A stretch of DNA of 64,000 nucleotides from Endomychus coccineus. Lineage: Eukaryota > Arthropoda > Insecta > Coleoptera > Endomychidae. The notes below the pieces were generated by a model that was not told the DNA's origin, searched no databases, and saw nothing but the letters and a program-made list of their open reading frames with translations. Made by a program: the position numbers and the translations under genes. Position 1 is the first letter of the stretch. Each line of letters begins with the position of its first letter. Positions 46,901 to 58,700 of this stretch are shown here, piece after piece. The stretch covers positions 161,856,388 through 161,920,387 of the forward strand of contig OY294068.1 in the NCBI GenBank assembly GCA_958510875.1. The letters are read 5' to 3'.

Positions 46901-49674
46901 TTATGACTCAAAATTTCACTAACACTGAAATGTTTAATATCTCGGTAAAACACGAATAATACAAACAATAGAAATGGGGAAACGATGTGATTATTTAGGA
47001 AAAACAAATGCTAAATTGAAAGAAACAACAAGACTTTTTGGGAAATCTCTAAGGCATCAATTGTTCGAAATGTTGCCCATTTTCCTGAATACACAAATTA
47101 ATTCGTTTCAAGAAATTGGATTGAACTCTGGCTAGTACTTCAGGATCATTCTTCAATAAATCCGCTTCATGATTAATTCGTTGCAACAATTCCTCCCGTG
47201 TGTTTACTGGAGCTGCATAAACTTTCGACTTCAAAGCGCCCCATAGAAAGAAGTCGCAGGGCGTCAAATCAGGGGAGCGGGCCGGCCAGTTCACTGGTGC
47301 ATCGTGTCCTCTACCTATCCAGCGATCTGGATATTCCGCATTCAAATGTCGCCTCACAGCTAATGTGAAATGAGGAGGTGCACCATCATGCATAAACCAA
47401 AGGTCACGACGAATGTGTAAGGGCAAGTCTTCCAACAGTTCAGGTAGCCTTTGTTCCAAAAAGTTCAAGTAGTTCTCCCCGTTCAATAGATCGGGTATAA
47501 CGGTAGGACCAATAATAAAGTTATCCACAATTCCAACCCAAACATTGATTTTAGTTTGATTCTGAAAATGTGTAACTTCCGTTTCATGAGGATTTTCATC
47601 AGCATAGAAATGTTCATTATGGAGGTTAAAAATACCACATCTCGTGAAAGTAGCTTCGTCCGTGAACAGAATTCTTCTACAAAAATTGGGGTTTGCGTTT
47701 TGTCTTTGGACAATAAACCGACAGAAATCTAGCCGATGACCTGGATCCATGGGCAATAAGTCTTGAACTGTTTTAATATGATAGGGATACAACAGTTCTT
47801 CTTTCAGTACATTATGAACTAATGATTTTGAGGCTCCAATACGAAGTCCCAAACGTCGTGTGCTTATCCTAGGTTCAGTTTCAACCGCTTGCAGTATCTA
47901 TTCTTCGAGCTCTAACGTCCTTCTTGTCCGTCTGCGTCCAGTTTCTATGCGATTTGCTTCAAATCTGCCAGTTTCGCGAAGTCGCCTCTCGATATTAGCA
48001 AAGGTTTGTCGATTTGGAATTCTGCGGTGCGGATATCTTTCCCTATAAACTTGTACACTTATCTGGCCATTGCAATGACAAAGTCCATAAATCAATAATA
48101 TATCAACCATTTCAGTGTTGGTGAAATTTTGAGCCATAATTTTATTAAATATTTACCGAACGCAAAATAAAAACTGACAGTTTTGAGAATAAATTCTCCA
48201 AATGCCAAAATGACATTAGAAAAGCAAAGGCAACTAAGGTATTTTAATCAAGTAAAATTAGTAAGCCAACATTGCAGAGACTCGAAAATTAATTTTTTCA
48301 AGCTAATCCCTTGATTTTATCAACATTTTTTAAGAGTAAAAAAAGTTTTCAAATTAGATAAGCTATCTACATAAAAAATATCGAGTGAATTACATTGACC
48401 ACAAAAAAGTTCTGGACACTTTTCCCATTACATCCTCAAGTTTGAGCAATTTCTATAGTCTCTAAGGCTCTGTGCTCCACTCTTAAAAACGGCTATTATT
48501 GACAGTAACTCACCTGCCAAATATTGTGGAAGTCCTTCATCACGTTCTCAAGTTATACCGAAAAAACAAAATTATTTTTGCAACTTTGAAGCCCTCTACC
48601 GGCTAATTAAGACACTTGGGGCAAAAGTAAAAAAGCTCATCAAATTTTTTTCGAATCAAAGTATCTTCTGTTTCATTTTGGCCACGCAGTTCGAGGTCAC
48701 CCTGTATAGTGTAAGGGAAGTATTGTAATCGGCCCAAAAAATTAGAATGTATAAAAAGATCTTTGAAATAACATAAATAAGAGTTTGTTAAGAAAAGAAT
48801 TATCTTTATAAAACCTATTTAAAATTTCTATGCCATACGTACAGTGCTGGATTATAGCATAAGCTTGACTAAGCTATAGCTTAGGGCCCCGACATTTTGG
48901 GGGCCCCGCGGAAATTGTAAAAATTAAATATTAAAAAACAAATAATGACAATTTTTCTGGGAAAAAATAACGGAGTAAAGAAATTACTGGAATATAAAAG
49001 TTTGCGTATGCCTAACTACTGGTCATATCTAAAAGTAGTCAAGAATTAGTTGATTTTGTATTAAAGGCGAATAATTCGCGCTTATAACTACTCTTCATCG
49101 CATTGTATATTATGTCAAATTAAGAAGACGTACTAATAGTGTAAATATTCATGTATGTACTTATTTTCCTGGTAATAACCTTCTCCACGATTTAGGGCAT
49201 TATATTACTCTACAAATCATTTTATTCTATGAATAAAGAGTAATTTAAAAAAAAAGGGGGGGGAGGTGCCCCCAAATTCTGTTGTGCTTAGGGCCCCTCA
49301 TAGTGTTAATCCGGCCCTGCATACGTAGGTACCAACAATAAGTTCAAGTATTATATTCTCTTTCTTTCCCAACACCTTATAATTATAATAAAGGTCTAAA
49401 ATGCCTGCACGTCTAAATCCAGTGCCAATTGTCTGTTCACGGTCCGCCCCTGGATGTGTCCAATAGATGAATACTCACCATGCATGATATCATCATTTAG
49501 ATTCTTGAAGAGATCGCTGTTATCCAGACGCAATGAATATGATTTTGCTTGTTCCGTTGCTGTAGCTATGAGTTCTTCTAAATAATTGATTTTTAAATTA
49601 GTGATGTATTCCGTATGAACAACACTAATCATTATAAGCATTACTGTGAATAGAATTTTCATCATGTTGCCCAT
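40975..49674 (-). CDS. GMC oxidoreductase gene B (glucose dehydrogenase-like), three exons
   Basis: Exons 49674-49479, 45440-45225 and 42431-40975; introns begin GT and end AG, both phase 1, and the frame closes at 622 residues, a normal GMC length. Exon 1 encodes a signal peptide (MKILFTVMLIMISVVHT). Exon 2 holds the FAD-binding DFIIVGAGSSGSVVARRLSE. Exon 3 holds GGSGSINGLVYTRA (GMC signature 1), GSVNTPQLLMLSGIGP (signature 2), the catalytic His region AYHISGTARMG and the end SGHMNAQAFLIGEKAADLI. Probable secreted FAD-dependent oxidoreductase; the substrate cannot be told. Intron 1 contains a long-TIR transposon and a MITE; intron 2 a mariner and a Jockey fragment. Gene A at 55794-61945 is its tandem paralogue. 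Confidence 0.88.
42626..43801 (-). mobile_element. Mariner element, degenerate transposase
   Basis: 1176 bp in intron 2 of GMC gene B. Ends match in inverted orientation (CGAAGGCAAG / CGAGGGCAAG), flanked by TA at 42624-42625 and 43802-43803. Minus-strand frames read mariner transposase pieces: RRFVTVDKT-like, VVWDAHGIDDL, ITGIYCAELLDRC, FHQDKAPAH and LGGKR. Many stops and shifts. Confidence 0.8.
44270..44760 (+). pseudogene. Jockey-like reverse transcriptase fragment
   Basis: Plus strand, broken frames: VKYLEVTLVKKL, FWQCRRAMGMKW, SSAIIIPRFSHAV, then RIQRLFLRCIT, the C-terminal reverse transcriptase region of Jockey-like elements (consensus KYLGVTLD...CRRA.G..W......I..PI..Y). It lies in intron 2 of GMC gene B, against the gene's direction. 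Confidence 0.6.
44770..45224. other. Intron 2 of GMC gene B, no feature
   Basis: AT-rich intronic sequence; nothing recognised. Confidence 0.5.
45441..46336. other. Intron 1 of GMC gene B, 3' part
   Basis: No gene. About 46080-46260 is a dispersed repeat also found at about 51120-51310 (shared CTACATGCTTCCA, GATAGGTGAT/GTAGGTGATGTATTATT and CAACGAA blocks). Confidence 0.5.
46337..48704 (-). mobile_element. Long-TIR DDE transposon with TA duplication
   Basis: 2368 bp. The ends CAGGGTGTCCTCGAACTGCG and the inverse of CAGGGTGACC... match over roughly 540 bp (46337-46882 with 48167-48704). TA flanks both sides (46335-46336 and 48705-48706), as in Tc1/mariner-type elements. It carries one transposase gene and lies in intron 1 of GMC gene B. 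Confidence 0.88.
47049..48137 (-). pseudogene. DDE transposase, one in-frame stop
   Basis: From the ATG at 48137 the frame gives an N-terminal helix-turn-helix domain (DUF4817-like: MVDILLIYGLCHCNGQISVQ) and stops at one TAG (47898-47900). The same frame then continues without break to 47049 with ILFTDEATFTRCG (first Asp), WFMHDGAPPHF (second Asp) and WPARSPDLTPCDFFLWGALK (third Asp). Otherwise about 363 codons are intact, so inactivation is recent or by a single point change. Confidence 0.85.
48842..49319. mobile_element. hAT-like MITE with TSD CATACGTA
   Basis: 478 bp, ends CAGTGCTGGATTA and inverse of CAGGGCCGGATTAA, with CATACGTA at 48834-48841 and 49320-49327. Subterminal TTAGGGCCCC blocks are mirrored. 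No coding capacity. Confidence 0.85.
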
Positions 49675-49919
49675 TATGTCTGTAAATATTTCATGAAATT
49701 TTTAAGATTTTACAGGATATTGTATAATGATCTTATTTGACGAGTTCACATTTCAAATTAAGCTTATTATTAATAATACAGATTGAAACATCTGGATTAA
49801 GTCAACTTTACTTCATTACCTTGCTGGAAAGTGTAACTATTAGCGACTTAATCGAATTATTCTGTTGTCAATAGATTAAAATTCGTTATTTCAGTGATAC
49901 AGTATGGAGTGAGACATTT

Positions 49920-50900
49920 TTTTTATACTTTGACTGCACGAGGGGGAAACTTATAATGTTCGAAGAACATCGTGTGAACCGGCGGTGGAATGTAGGAAGA
50001 GGACATAAGCATTCATATTTTTTTTTAAGTTTAGAGGTTATATGCATAGGGAAAGACCTCACTAGGTAAAAAGTTCCACAACTTCGCTATTCTATAAAAA
50101 AAAATGAAATCTGGTGGGGCGAAGTTCGGCAGGTCTCGAATTTGACTGTTCAGTGGTGACTAGCTTGAGCTTGTCTGGTCCGCCTATCTGGAATCTCTCG
50201 TGGTGGAACAACAGACGAGATTTCTGATGAAGACCGACCATGGAAATATCTATAGAAAATGGAGAGACCTCTCACCTTTCTGCGATGTTCTAAAGAGGTC
50301 AATGAACTCGTGAATGTGACAATAATCAAACAAATACCTCTCTTCTGGATAGAGTTAGCTTTAGCGTATGTTTGGTAGACGAGCTCCAAACATGTGAGCA
50401 GTACTCCAGGACAGGTCGAATCTGTGCCTTGTAGATCATGAGAACCTGCTGAGATGTAAAGTAGCTCTTGGCACGGAATAGAAAATCAAGTTTTTTTGAA
50501 GTGGTTTCCCCGTTGGACCTCACATGATCATCCCATGAGAGGGTGCTGTTGATGGTGGTACTAAGCCATATCCCTGTGGAACACCAGCGTTGGTAGCCAT
50601 TGTATCGAAAGATACTTCGTCAACCACTACTTGGAGTGATTTATCTGAGAGAAACCTCGATAGTAAGCGACAATGTTGAGGCGGCAAATCATATGACGGA
50701 AATTTCCTAAAAAGCTTTGGTGCCACACTCGGTGAAATGCGTTGGAGATATCCAATGATACAGCTAGAGATTCCCCATGTCTTTCAATAGATTTCTGCCA
50801 TACATATGGTACGTAGGCAAGCAGGTCTGCTGACGAAAGTCGAATTGCCGGTCATTCACAATTTTGTAGTTCTCTAGGTATTTGATAATACCATAAAATA
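49920..50900 (-). pseudogene. Jockey-like non-LTR retroelement remnant
   Basis: Minus strand: VWQKSIERHGESLAVSLD (from 50800), LPPQHCRLLSRFLSDKSLQVVVD, NAGVPQG, then a deletion that removes the active-site block, then YKAQIRPVLEYCSHVWSSSTKHTLKL and FYRYFHGR. A 3' tail with TTCGAAGAACATCGTGTGAAC lies at 49940-49980. Two related remnants lie at 57690-60020. Confidence 0.75.
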
Positions 50901-53900
50901 CTAAAGTACTGGCTTACAAATTCCAAACATGGCTCGTTCCTCGCTTCTTCCGTGAACATCTCAACTTGTTCTTTAATATGTCATTGTCCTATTCTGAACG
51001 GATCTTCAAATAATTTTGCATTTTCCTGAATACTTCTTTCATGTATTTTTCACACTACTATTGTTTTCAATGCAACCTATCCTATCAATAATTGAGTATG
51101 AATATAATTCAGATTGTGATTCTATAAAACTGTGGCGGATTTACCAATACCTATGATGGCAATATAAATTTAAAATACCTGTACGTAATCTCTACATGCT
51201 TCCACAATTTTTTTGTGAAAACATATGATCAAATTTATGGTAGGTGATGTATTATTGCAACGAAGTCTGTACCTCGGTTGATGTTACAACAACGTTATCA
51301 TAACTGGCTTACCATATGCGATAGCCTAGTTAAACTACTTGATGTTGCACTTCATTATAATAATAACACAGTAAGCAACAAGTACGGAATTCAAAAATGT
51401 CAATGGACCTAGTAACAACAAAACCTAAATTTTGACAGATCTACTTTGTGGATTGGTATTTTCATTGTTTTTATTTTTAGTAATTTGTGAGTATACCTTA
51501 AAAAAAATTTAACTCACAACTCTGGGCTTCCAGAAAATACTTGCAATATGAAGGAAAGAGTAAAAAATGGCATTAGAGCCATACATCGTAATCATCAGAG
51601 ATCATGAGAAAATAAGGGGAGAAATATTCAGCAGTTTAACTAGGGTTTTCCGTTAATTTTTTCCCATTAATTATTGTAATATAGTTTAGTCGTTACGGTG
51701 TGAAATTTCCTTTCAAATTTCTTAAATAAAGACCCGTACTTCGTTTTTATGAAATGAGAACTTGAAGATGATTTATTCTATAATAGGTATACCCAAAATG
51801 TTGTAAAATAATTGAGTGCGGTAGATAGTTGTAAACAAGATTATTTCTTCTATCAAAATTCAAATACGATACGTCGTATTCAAACAAAATTTGATGCCAT
51901 TTTGTGAACGAGAAAAGCTCCACCAAAAAATTGTTATCGGTTTTTTCATATCACTCCAACTGCGAAAAATGAAAGTGAAGAAATTGGCATTGTTTCATCT
52001 TTTCAAAACATCTCAAAAATTAGGGGAAACTAACATTTTCTGATACCGGATCCTAGTAAGTCATCTGATTCCGCGATTCTTTCTCCATCTAACCTACCTT
52101 CTAACTCACATAGTCAACGAAATCAATAAAAAAAATCGCCTACTTGACTTTTGATAGCATACCTCTTGAAATTCCTTGAAAACCGTAAGAATTACATATA
52201 TAATAAACTCAAGCTAAACCCTAGACACTATTTCTAGTATTCACTACGATCTCTGAATGCACTATGCTGAAAAACTTTGTTGAAACTTTATTCAACTGCA
52301 TTTATATATTTCCACATCTACTGTTCACTAATTTTCATAATTTATGTATACTAGGAAAGGGTAAACAAATTGGTATCATTTGCTGCACGCACATAAATAA
52401 AGATAAATAATTTTACTTTGAAATGTGTTGACTGATTACCGACCTATGCATAATTTAGACAAACTCAATAATTCGCGATTCGAAGTATTAGGTATATGAA
52501 TTTCCTCAAACTAGTGGGTTTTATGGAATTATGCATAATCTCAACCTCAATGATTCGCCGGTCGTGGTATGTTATGCATTTCCTCTTACTAGTCGGTTGG
52601 CACATAGACATGAATACCCAAATAGTAATGACGTGAATTCCAATGGAAAAAATACAGGGTTCACATATTTACTTATGGGAGGCTCGGGGCTCGGCAACTT
52701 ATTATTTTTTACATATAAAAATAATTGTGTTTTAAATATATTCAAGATATAAAGCAGCTAAAAAAAATTTTGATACGTTTAGTGTGTTATGCACATTTTT
52801 AAGTTTAGAAAATATGAAATTTGAAGAGCAGGCCAATTGCCTTCAAAATCATTACGACGGAGATATCAATTCTCAATTCAAAGAAGAAATAGAACATCTT
52901 ACAAGTATATTTTCTGCAGATTAGATATCTTGTTACCAAATATAGTTATAGCATTAAGAATTTTCTGTAATCTCCCTGTAACCGTAACGCAAGCAAAACA
53001 ATCGTTTTGTTCACCTTCCTAGAATATTTTTTTTTAAGATTCACCGCGGTGATTGAACGGTTGAGTGCTCTTGGCAAATTAGCTATTGAGTCCAAATTGG
53101 CTAGAAACTGCGACTCCTCTAAAACTATTGAAAATTTCACCTCTGCAAAATGTCGTAAAACTCCCTTAAAATAATTTCCACCTGATATAGTACGAGTAGT
53201 AGTTTGTAGCAGTCGTAGACATGTTTTGTAGATTTTGTTAGTTCAGTTTCTTTTGTTATACTGACATACTACATATAAATAACAGACAAAGTATTTAAAG
53301 AAGTTTTATTCACGAGTACGACTGTAACTTTTTTTACCCCGCTGTTTGTGTGGGTTGTAGACAATTGATTCCCTTAATTCCGATTTTTTTTAATTGCAAT
53401 TTTATTGTGATTAAACTACTCTATCTCTATTAACATCAACTTATCGCACTCTTAAAAAGGATATGATCAATTCCTATTTCTTCTTCATTCGTTTTTCAGT
53501 AGCATGTAGCATGAGCACAAGTAGTAGATGCATTTAAAATATTTCAAAAATCTAATTAAATCTGCTTTTAAATCAAATATTTTTGGGGCAATGCCGCATA
53601 AATTCATTATGTTGAATGGTTGATCCCAAAAAATTATTTCTCTGTGGTGAAATATATTGGTAATGATTTAGAACCCGCAACGGAAGACTTTAAAATTATA
53701 CTCTATGTTACATTGAAATTTTATCCAAATATTTTACATAATTTATTTCACAACTCTATGTTTTATGCTGACACCTGCTCGCAGGCTGCTCTCGCAATTG
53801 TTCACACTATAACATAATCTTGTTTTATACTGACACTTGCTGTCACATGAAATATCAAAATGAACCGCAGAATAAAGACATACAATAGATGGTGACGTCA

Positions 53901-54170
53901 CTTGAATCTTCAAATGAGAATTTCTGACACTTGTGCAGGTTATTTTCGCCAGAAAAACACGGTTGTTTTAATAAAATAACATTGAAAACCAAGTAAACCT
54001 GCTCCTATGACGCGTAATTTCTTTCTCATCAGGCACTTCTCCGCAGAAGCAAATACTTCTGGATATACAACAAGACCATAGAGACCTTTGTAGTCTGGAG
54101 TTCGACTGCAAAAACTAAATTCTTACTTTGTTAAGAGTATTAAAAATGTTTGCTAAAATTAATCTCTCCA
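50901..54170. other. Intergenic region between the GMC genes
   Basis: No supported gene. It holds the dispersed repeat at about 51120-51310 and a diverged tandem duplication of about 85 bp (52444-52520 and 52532-52600, both with TATGCATAAT and TTCCTC.AACTAGT). Otherwise AT-rich unique sequence. Confidence 0.5.
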
Positions 54171-54189
54171 CTCCATGCCCTCGAGTGAG

Positions 54190-55590
54190 GCACCAAAATT
54201 AAACTTATTACGTTTTGAAAATACTTGGCTTCCGGATGGATTCTGCGTCACAATAGCACGACTTTATGACGACGTTTCGACAACCATTACAGGTAGCATC
54301 TTCAGGGCAGGCTTGAGGCTTGATCTCAAACTGATTATACTTGTTTCTGTAGCCGTATTTATTGTAGAAAAAAATCCTTCACGCCACACAGCTCACTGCC
54401 TTTATTGCGGTGGTTAACTTCGTTCTGGTACCTAACCCTGTGTTTCCAAATGTTGGGAAGGTAAAATCCTGAGCCACGGTTTAGATTATTTGGATGCTTT
54501 AGGATTTCTATAGCTTCAAGGATTTTTCGCTGAAAGAAATTTGGGGCTCGGGCTACGATTTTAGAGTTTTCTAAAAGGATTTTAGTGTCAAACTCTTGTT
54601 CCGCAAGTGCAGATCTACTGGTGTCACGAAGCCTTGTACAGTGCTCATGTTATTTCACACCAGTAGCTAATATACGACCTGTTTCACCAATGTAGACTTC
54701 AACGCAAGAACAGGGAATGCTAACACCTTCTAAGTGGAGAGGAGGAGTGAAGAGGGGATCTTTGATATGCTTGTAAAATTGAGATAATTTTGGCAATGTG
54801 GAAAACCGAGTTGAAATATTATATTTTTTAAGGATTTTGAAAATTCGATCTGTTATATTTTCGATATGTGGAAGATATGCAGTAGATAAAGCAGGCGGAT
54901 GGGTTTGTGGCTCAGGTTGATTTGCAATTTTAGACGAAGTGTATTTCGTTATGGTTTATTGAATGTTGTAATGAGATAAATTATTTGATAATAAAACAGA
55001 TGAAAGATGCTTTAATTCTGATTTTAAGGATTGGGGTTGTGGACCAAGGAGTTTATGACAGATTGTTTTTGGGCAGGGTGGTGGTGGGAAAAGCCGTTGA
55101 GGTATCTATCGGCGTGAGTGGGTTTGTGGGTTGATACACAGAATGTCCTAAAGTAGCGTCTGTCTGTCGACTAACTAATACATCTGGGAACGGGAGTAAA
55201 CCTTCCGATTCAACTTCTATAGTGAAAAGGATATTGGGATGTAATGAATTTAAATGGTTGAGGAATGCAACCAAATAACAAGTGTCGTCGACGTATCTAA
55301 ACCAACATTTCGGCATGGGAACAGATGAGTCCAAAGCCTCTTACTCAAAAGTTTCCATGAAGATATTAGCTATGACCGGAGGAAGGGGGGAACTCATGGC
55401 AGCTCCCAGAGACTGCTCGTATCTTCATTCTTCTTTTTTCCTACAATAAATACGGCTACAGAAACCATTAGAATCAGTTTCAGTTCAAGCCTGAAGCCTG
55501 TCCTGAAGATGCCACCTGTAATGATTGGCGAAACGTCGAAATCCATCCGGAAGCCAAGTATTTTCAAGATTAGCTATCCGTGGAAGTCTG
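54190..55590 (-). mobile_element. Degenerate Penelope-like element, second copy
   Basis: Minus strand: KCWFRYVDDTCYLV and FPDVLVSRQTD (55334-55053), then a GIY-YIG start SIPCSCVEVYIGETGR (about 54720-54670). Both ends carry related sequence in opposite orientation with CTGAAGA...GAAAC cores (55503-55534 plus and 54274-54305 minus), as in the copy at 6230-7890. Several stops. Confidence 0.72.
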
Positions 55591-55793
55591 GTATTCAAGA
55601 TAATTACGTTTTGTTGTTTTTTCACTACGTCGTCACCAAAACGACGAAAAAATGACAAATAAACATGGAAATATAATACTGTGCTGGAACAAATAATAAG
55701 CAATTCGTGTGTTGTATTTTTATTTCATACAAATTTGTGAATTTGTTTGTTCACCATCACTTTCAATCATATCTTCGCCACCTCAAAGAAACC

Positions 55794-58700
55794 TTATTCT
55801 GATTGATGTTTGTATTCAGCTTTAATTACATCTGATATCTTTTCACCAATCATAACAGCTACAGCGTGCGGATGTCCGGACGTGGTATGTGGTATAATAC
55901 CGCAATCAGCTACTCTCAACTTTCTGACATCATGTACTTTTAGATCAAAATCAACTACAGAAATCGATTGATTCGTACCCATTCTAGTGGTTCCCATGGG
56001 ATGATATGCACTTGCCGCAAAATACCGCAGAGCGCAAGACCAATAATTTTTACTATTAAAATCAAATTCATCGCAATCTCTCAAATATATGGACAACGTA
56101 GCGTTTATTCTAGTGAATGCTTTAGTGCCACTCAAACGCAATCCGAATTGTATTCCTTCATACATGGTATTAATATCATCATTGTTGTCATCGGAAAAAT
56201 ATCCAAGGTCTATAATTGGGAAATCGTTGTGATCTTTACTTTTCAATTTAACTGTTCCTGTCGATTTCGGATGAAGTAGAATAAGGAAGAAGCGGAAGTC
56301 CCTTCGCGGGTCTATTTTTGCATAAAAGTCTTCATATAGATGTGGAGCTGCATTAGAAATTATTTTCATTGGTGGATCTACGCTTATGGAACTGGGTGGC
56401 ACAAATATGTACTCAATATTAGGAACTTTGTTACTGGAGTTTTTGGTATTTATGAAACCTAAAGCTCTGTCATTGGCCGGTACCGCGAACTCTCCTTTTC
56501 CTTCAAAGTACAGCTCAATATTTTCTTCCAACGGTTTCAATTCCTCTGAGTAGTTGGTGCGGAAATTTAATCCAAAGAACCCCACGTGATCTTTCAAGTT
56601 TTGCCCCACAGGTAAATCTTTGATTACGTCAATATTCAATTTCTCGAGGTCTTGTTTTGGTCCGATTCCTGAAAGCATGAGTAGTTGCGCAGAATTGATT
56701 GAGCCAGCCGAAAGGATCACCTCTTTCTTCGACCTTGCGTGATATTTCTTTTTATTTCGTACAAACTCGACTCCAAATGTCTCACGATTTTCCTTATTTA
56801 TCAGAATTTTTGTAGCGAATGCGCTACCGAGAATTTTCATGTTCGGTCGATTTTTTATCGGGTCCAAATAAGACAATCCACTGCTAACACGTTTTCCGTT
56901 CAAAGCATTGAATTGTATTCTGGATACACCATCTTGACTAATCCCATTATAGTCAACCAAAGTTTTGCCCAACTCTTTATTGGCTGCTTCGAAAACCTGA
57001 TATAATTGAGATTCTGATTTTGCGTATTCGACATTCATTGGTCCACAAGATCCATGATACGAATTGTCTGGATTGTTACTATAATTCTCAGATTTCTTGA
57101 AATAGGGCAACACATTCAAGTATGACCAGGCAGTATTTCCTGATTCTTGCCAATAGTCGAAATCTTTTATGTTTCCTCTGGCATACATTATGGCATTGAT
57201 ACTACTAGTCCCACCAAATATTTTTCCCCGAGGATAGTAACATTGCTTCTTCACCATACCTGTTGAAATGAATCATTATTAATGTTGAGAATTAAGTTCA
57301 ATATTAGTCATTGTACGAAATTCAGTGTAAGATTTTTAAGATTAGGTTATTTCATATCCAGCGGTAGGCAGATATTACCATATATAGAGAATGAAGAAAA
57401 CGTTGTTTTGAAATTATGAGATTGAATAAAAGGTTGTGTGATCCCTCGAATTCACTGGTCTTTCGAAGAAGTTGGTACAGCAGTGCGAACATATCAACAT
57501 TTTACATGTTGATATGTTGGTTGATGATATGCACTTGTAGCTTAAACAATTAATATACAAGAATAAAACAGTTGATCATTTCAATTGTCAGCATGCTTCA
57601 GCTCATAAAATTACTAATACTAATCTTATCATTATCTGTACCTAATGAAATTTCCATTCCTCTGTGTTTCCACACTACAAGCTAGAATTTTTTTCTATAT
57701 TCTATATATTTGGCTACACGAGACAACATCGTGTGAGCCAGCGGTAAATGTTGGGATAGGAGATGGGCATTCAAATTTTTCTTCAAGGCTTAGAGATTAT
57801 AGACATAGGGAAAGAACTCACTAGGCAAATGAAAAAATTAAGGCAAGTCTCGAGCTTGACAATGAAGGAGTGACTAGCTTGATCTAGTCTTGTTCTCCTA
57901 TATGGAATCGCTCGTGGTGGAACGACAGACGAGATTTCTGATGAACACCAATGATGGAAATATCTATAGAAAAGCCAACATTCCTTCGATGCTCTACTAG
58001 AGGTCAATAAATTCGTAAGTGTGACATCATCAATAGCTCTCTTCCTGATATAATCCAACAGCTTCAGCGTATATTTGGGAGGTGAACTTCAAACATGTGA
58101 ACCGTACTCCAGGACAGGTCGAAGCTGTGCTTTATAGATTATTAGGAGCTGCTGGGATGTAAAGCAGCTCTTGGCACTGAATAGAAAACTATGTCTTTGT
58201 GGAGAGGTTTTCGCAATGGACCTAAATCATCCCATGAGAGGGTTCTGTTAGTGGTGATCCCGATCATGGGTATATAAGACTAGGAATTATGGGATCCGCC
58301 ATCCCTGAGAAGATGTAAGCTTGAGTTTTGGTTGCATTAAACTCTAGTAGATTAGCAGGTCCCCGTTTCAAAATCATTGACAGATCTCCATTATTTGCGT
58401 TCCTCTGGCTTCATTGGCGGTCTAGGGGCTCTAGATGAGAACCAGGTATTAAGTGTACCATCATCTGCAAAGTTGTGGACCCCCATGGGCGAGGGATTGG
58501 GATCACGCCCAATCAGCGCGGTAGGATGAATCCTACCTGCCAGTATGTCTGGGGAGGGAATTCCCTGAACCCCATTGGTAAGAGCGGGACCCTATCCAAG
58601 TCCCTACTGGCTATGCATGCTCAGTGTCCGAGATGAAACGCAGCTCATCCGTCGAAGGTGAAGGATTGTAAAAATGTTTCTCTCCAACTTCCGCTAGCCA

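Noticed and set aside
55968..57005. Plus-strand frames opposite GMC gene A exon 3
   Set aside because: Shadow frames; the minus strand carries all GMC motifs.
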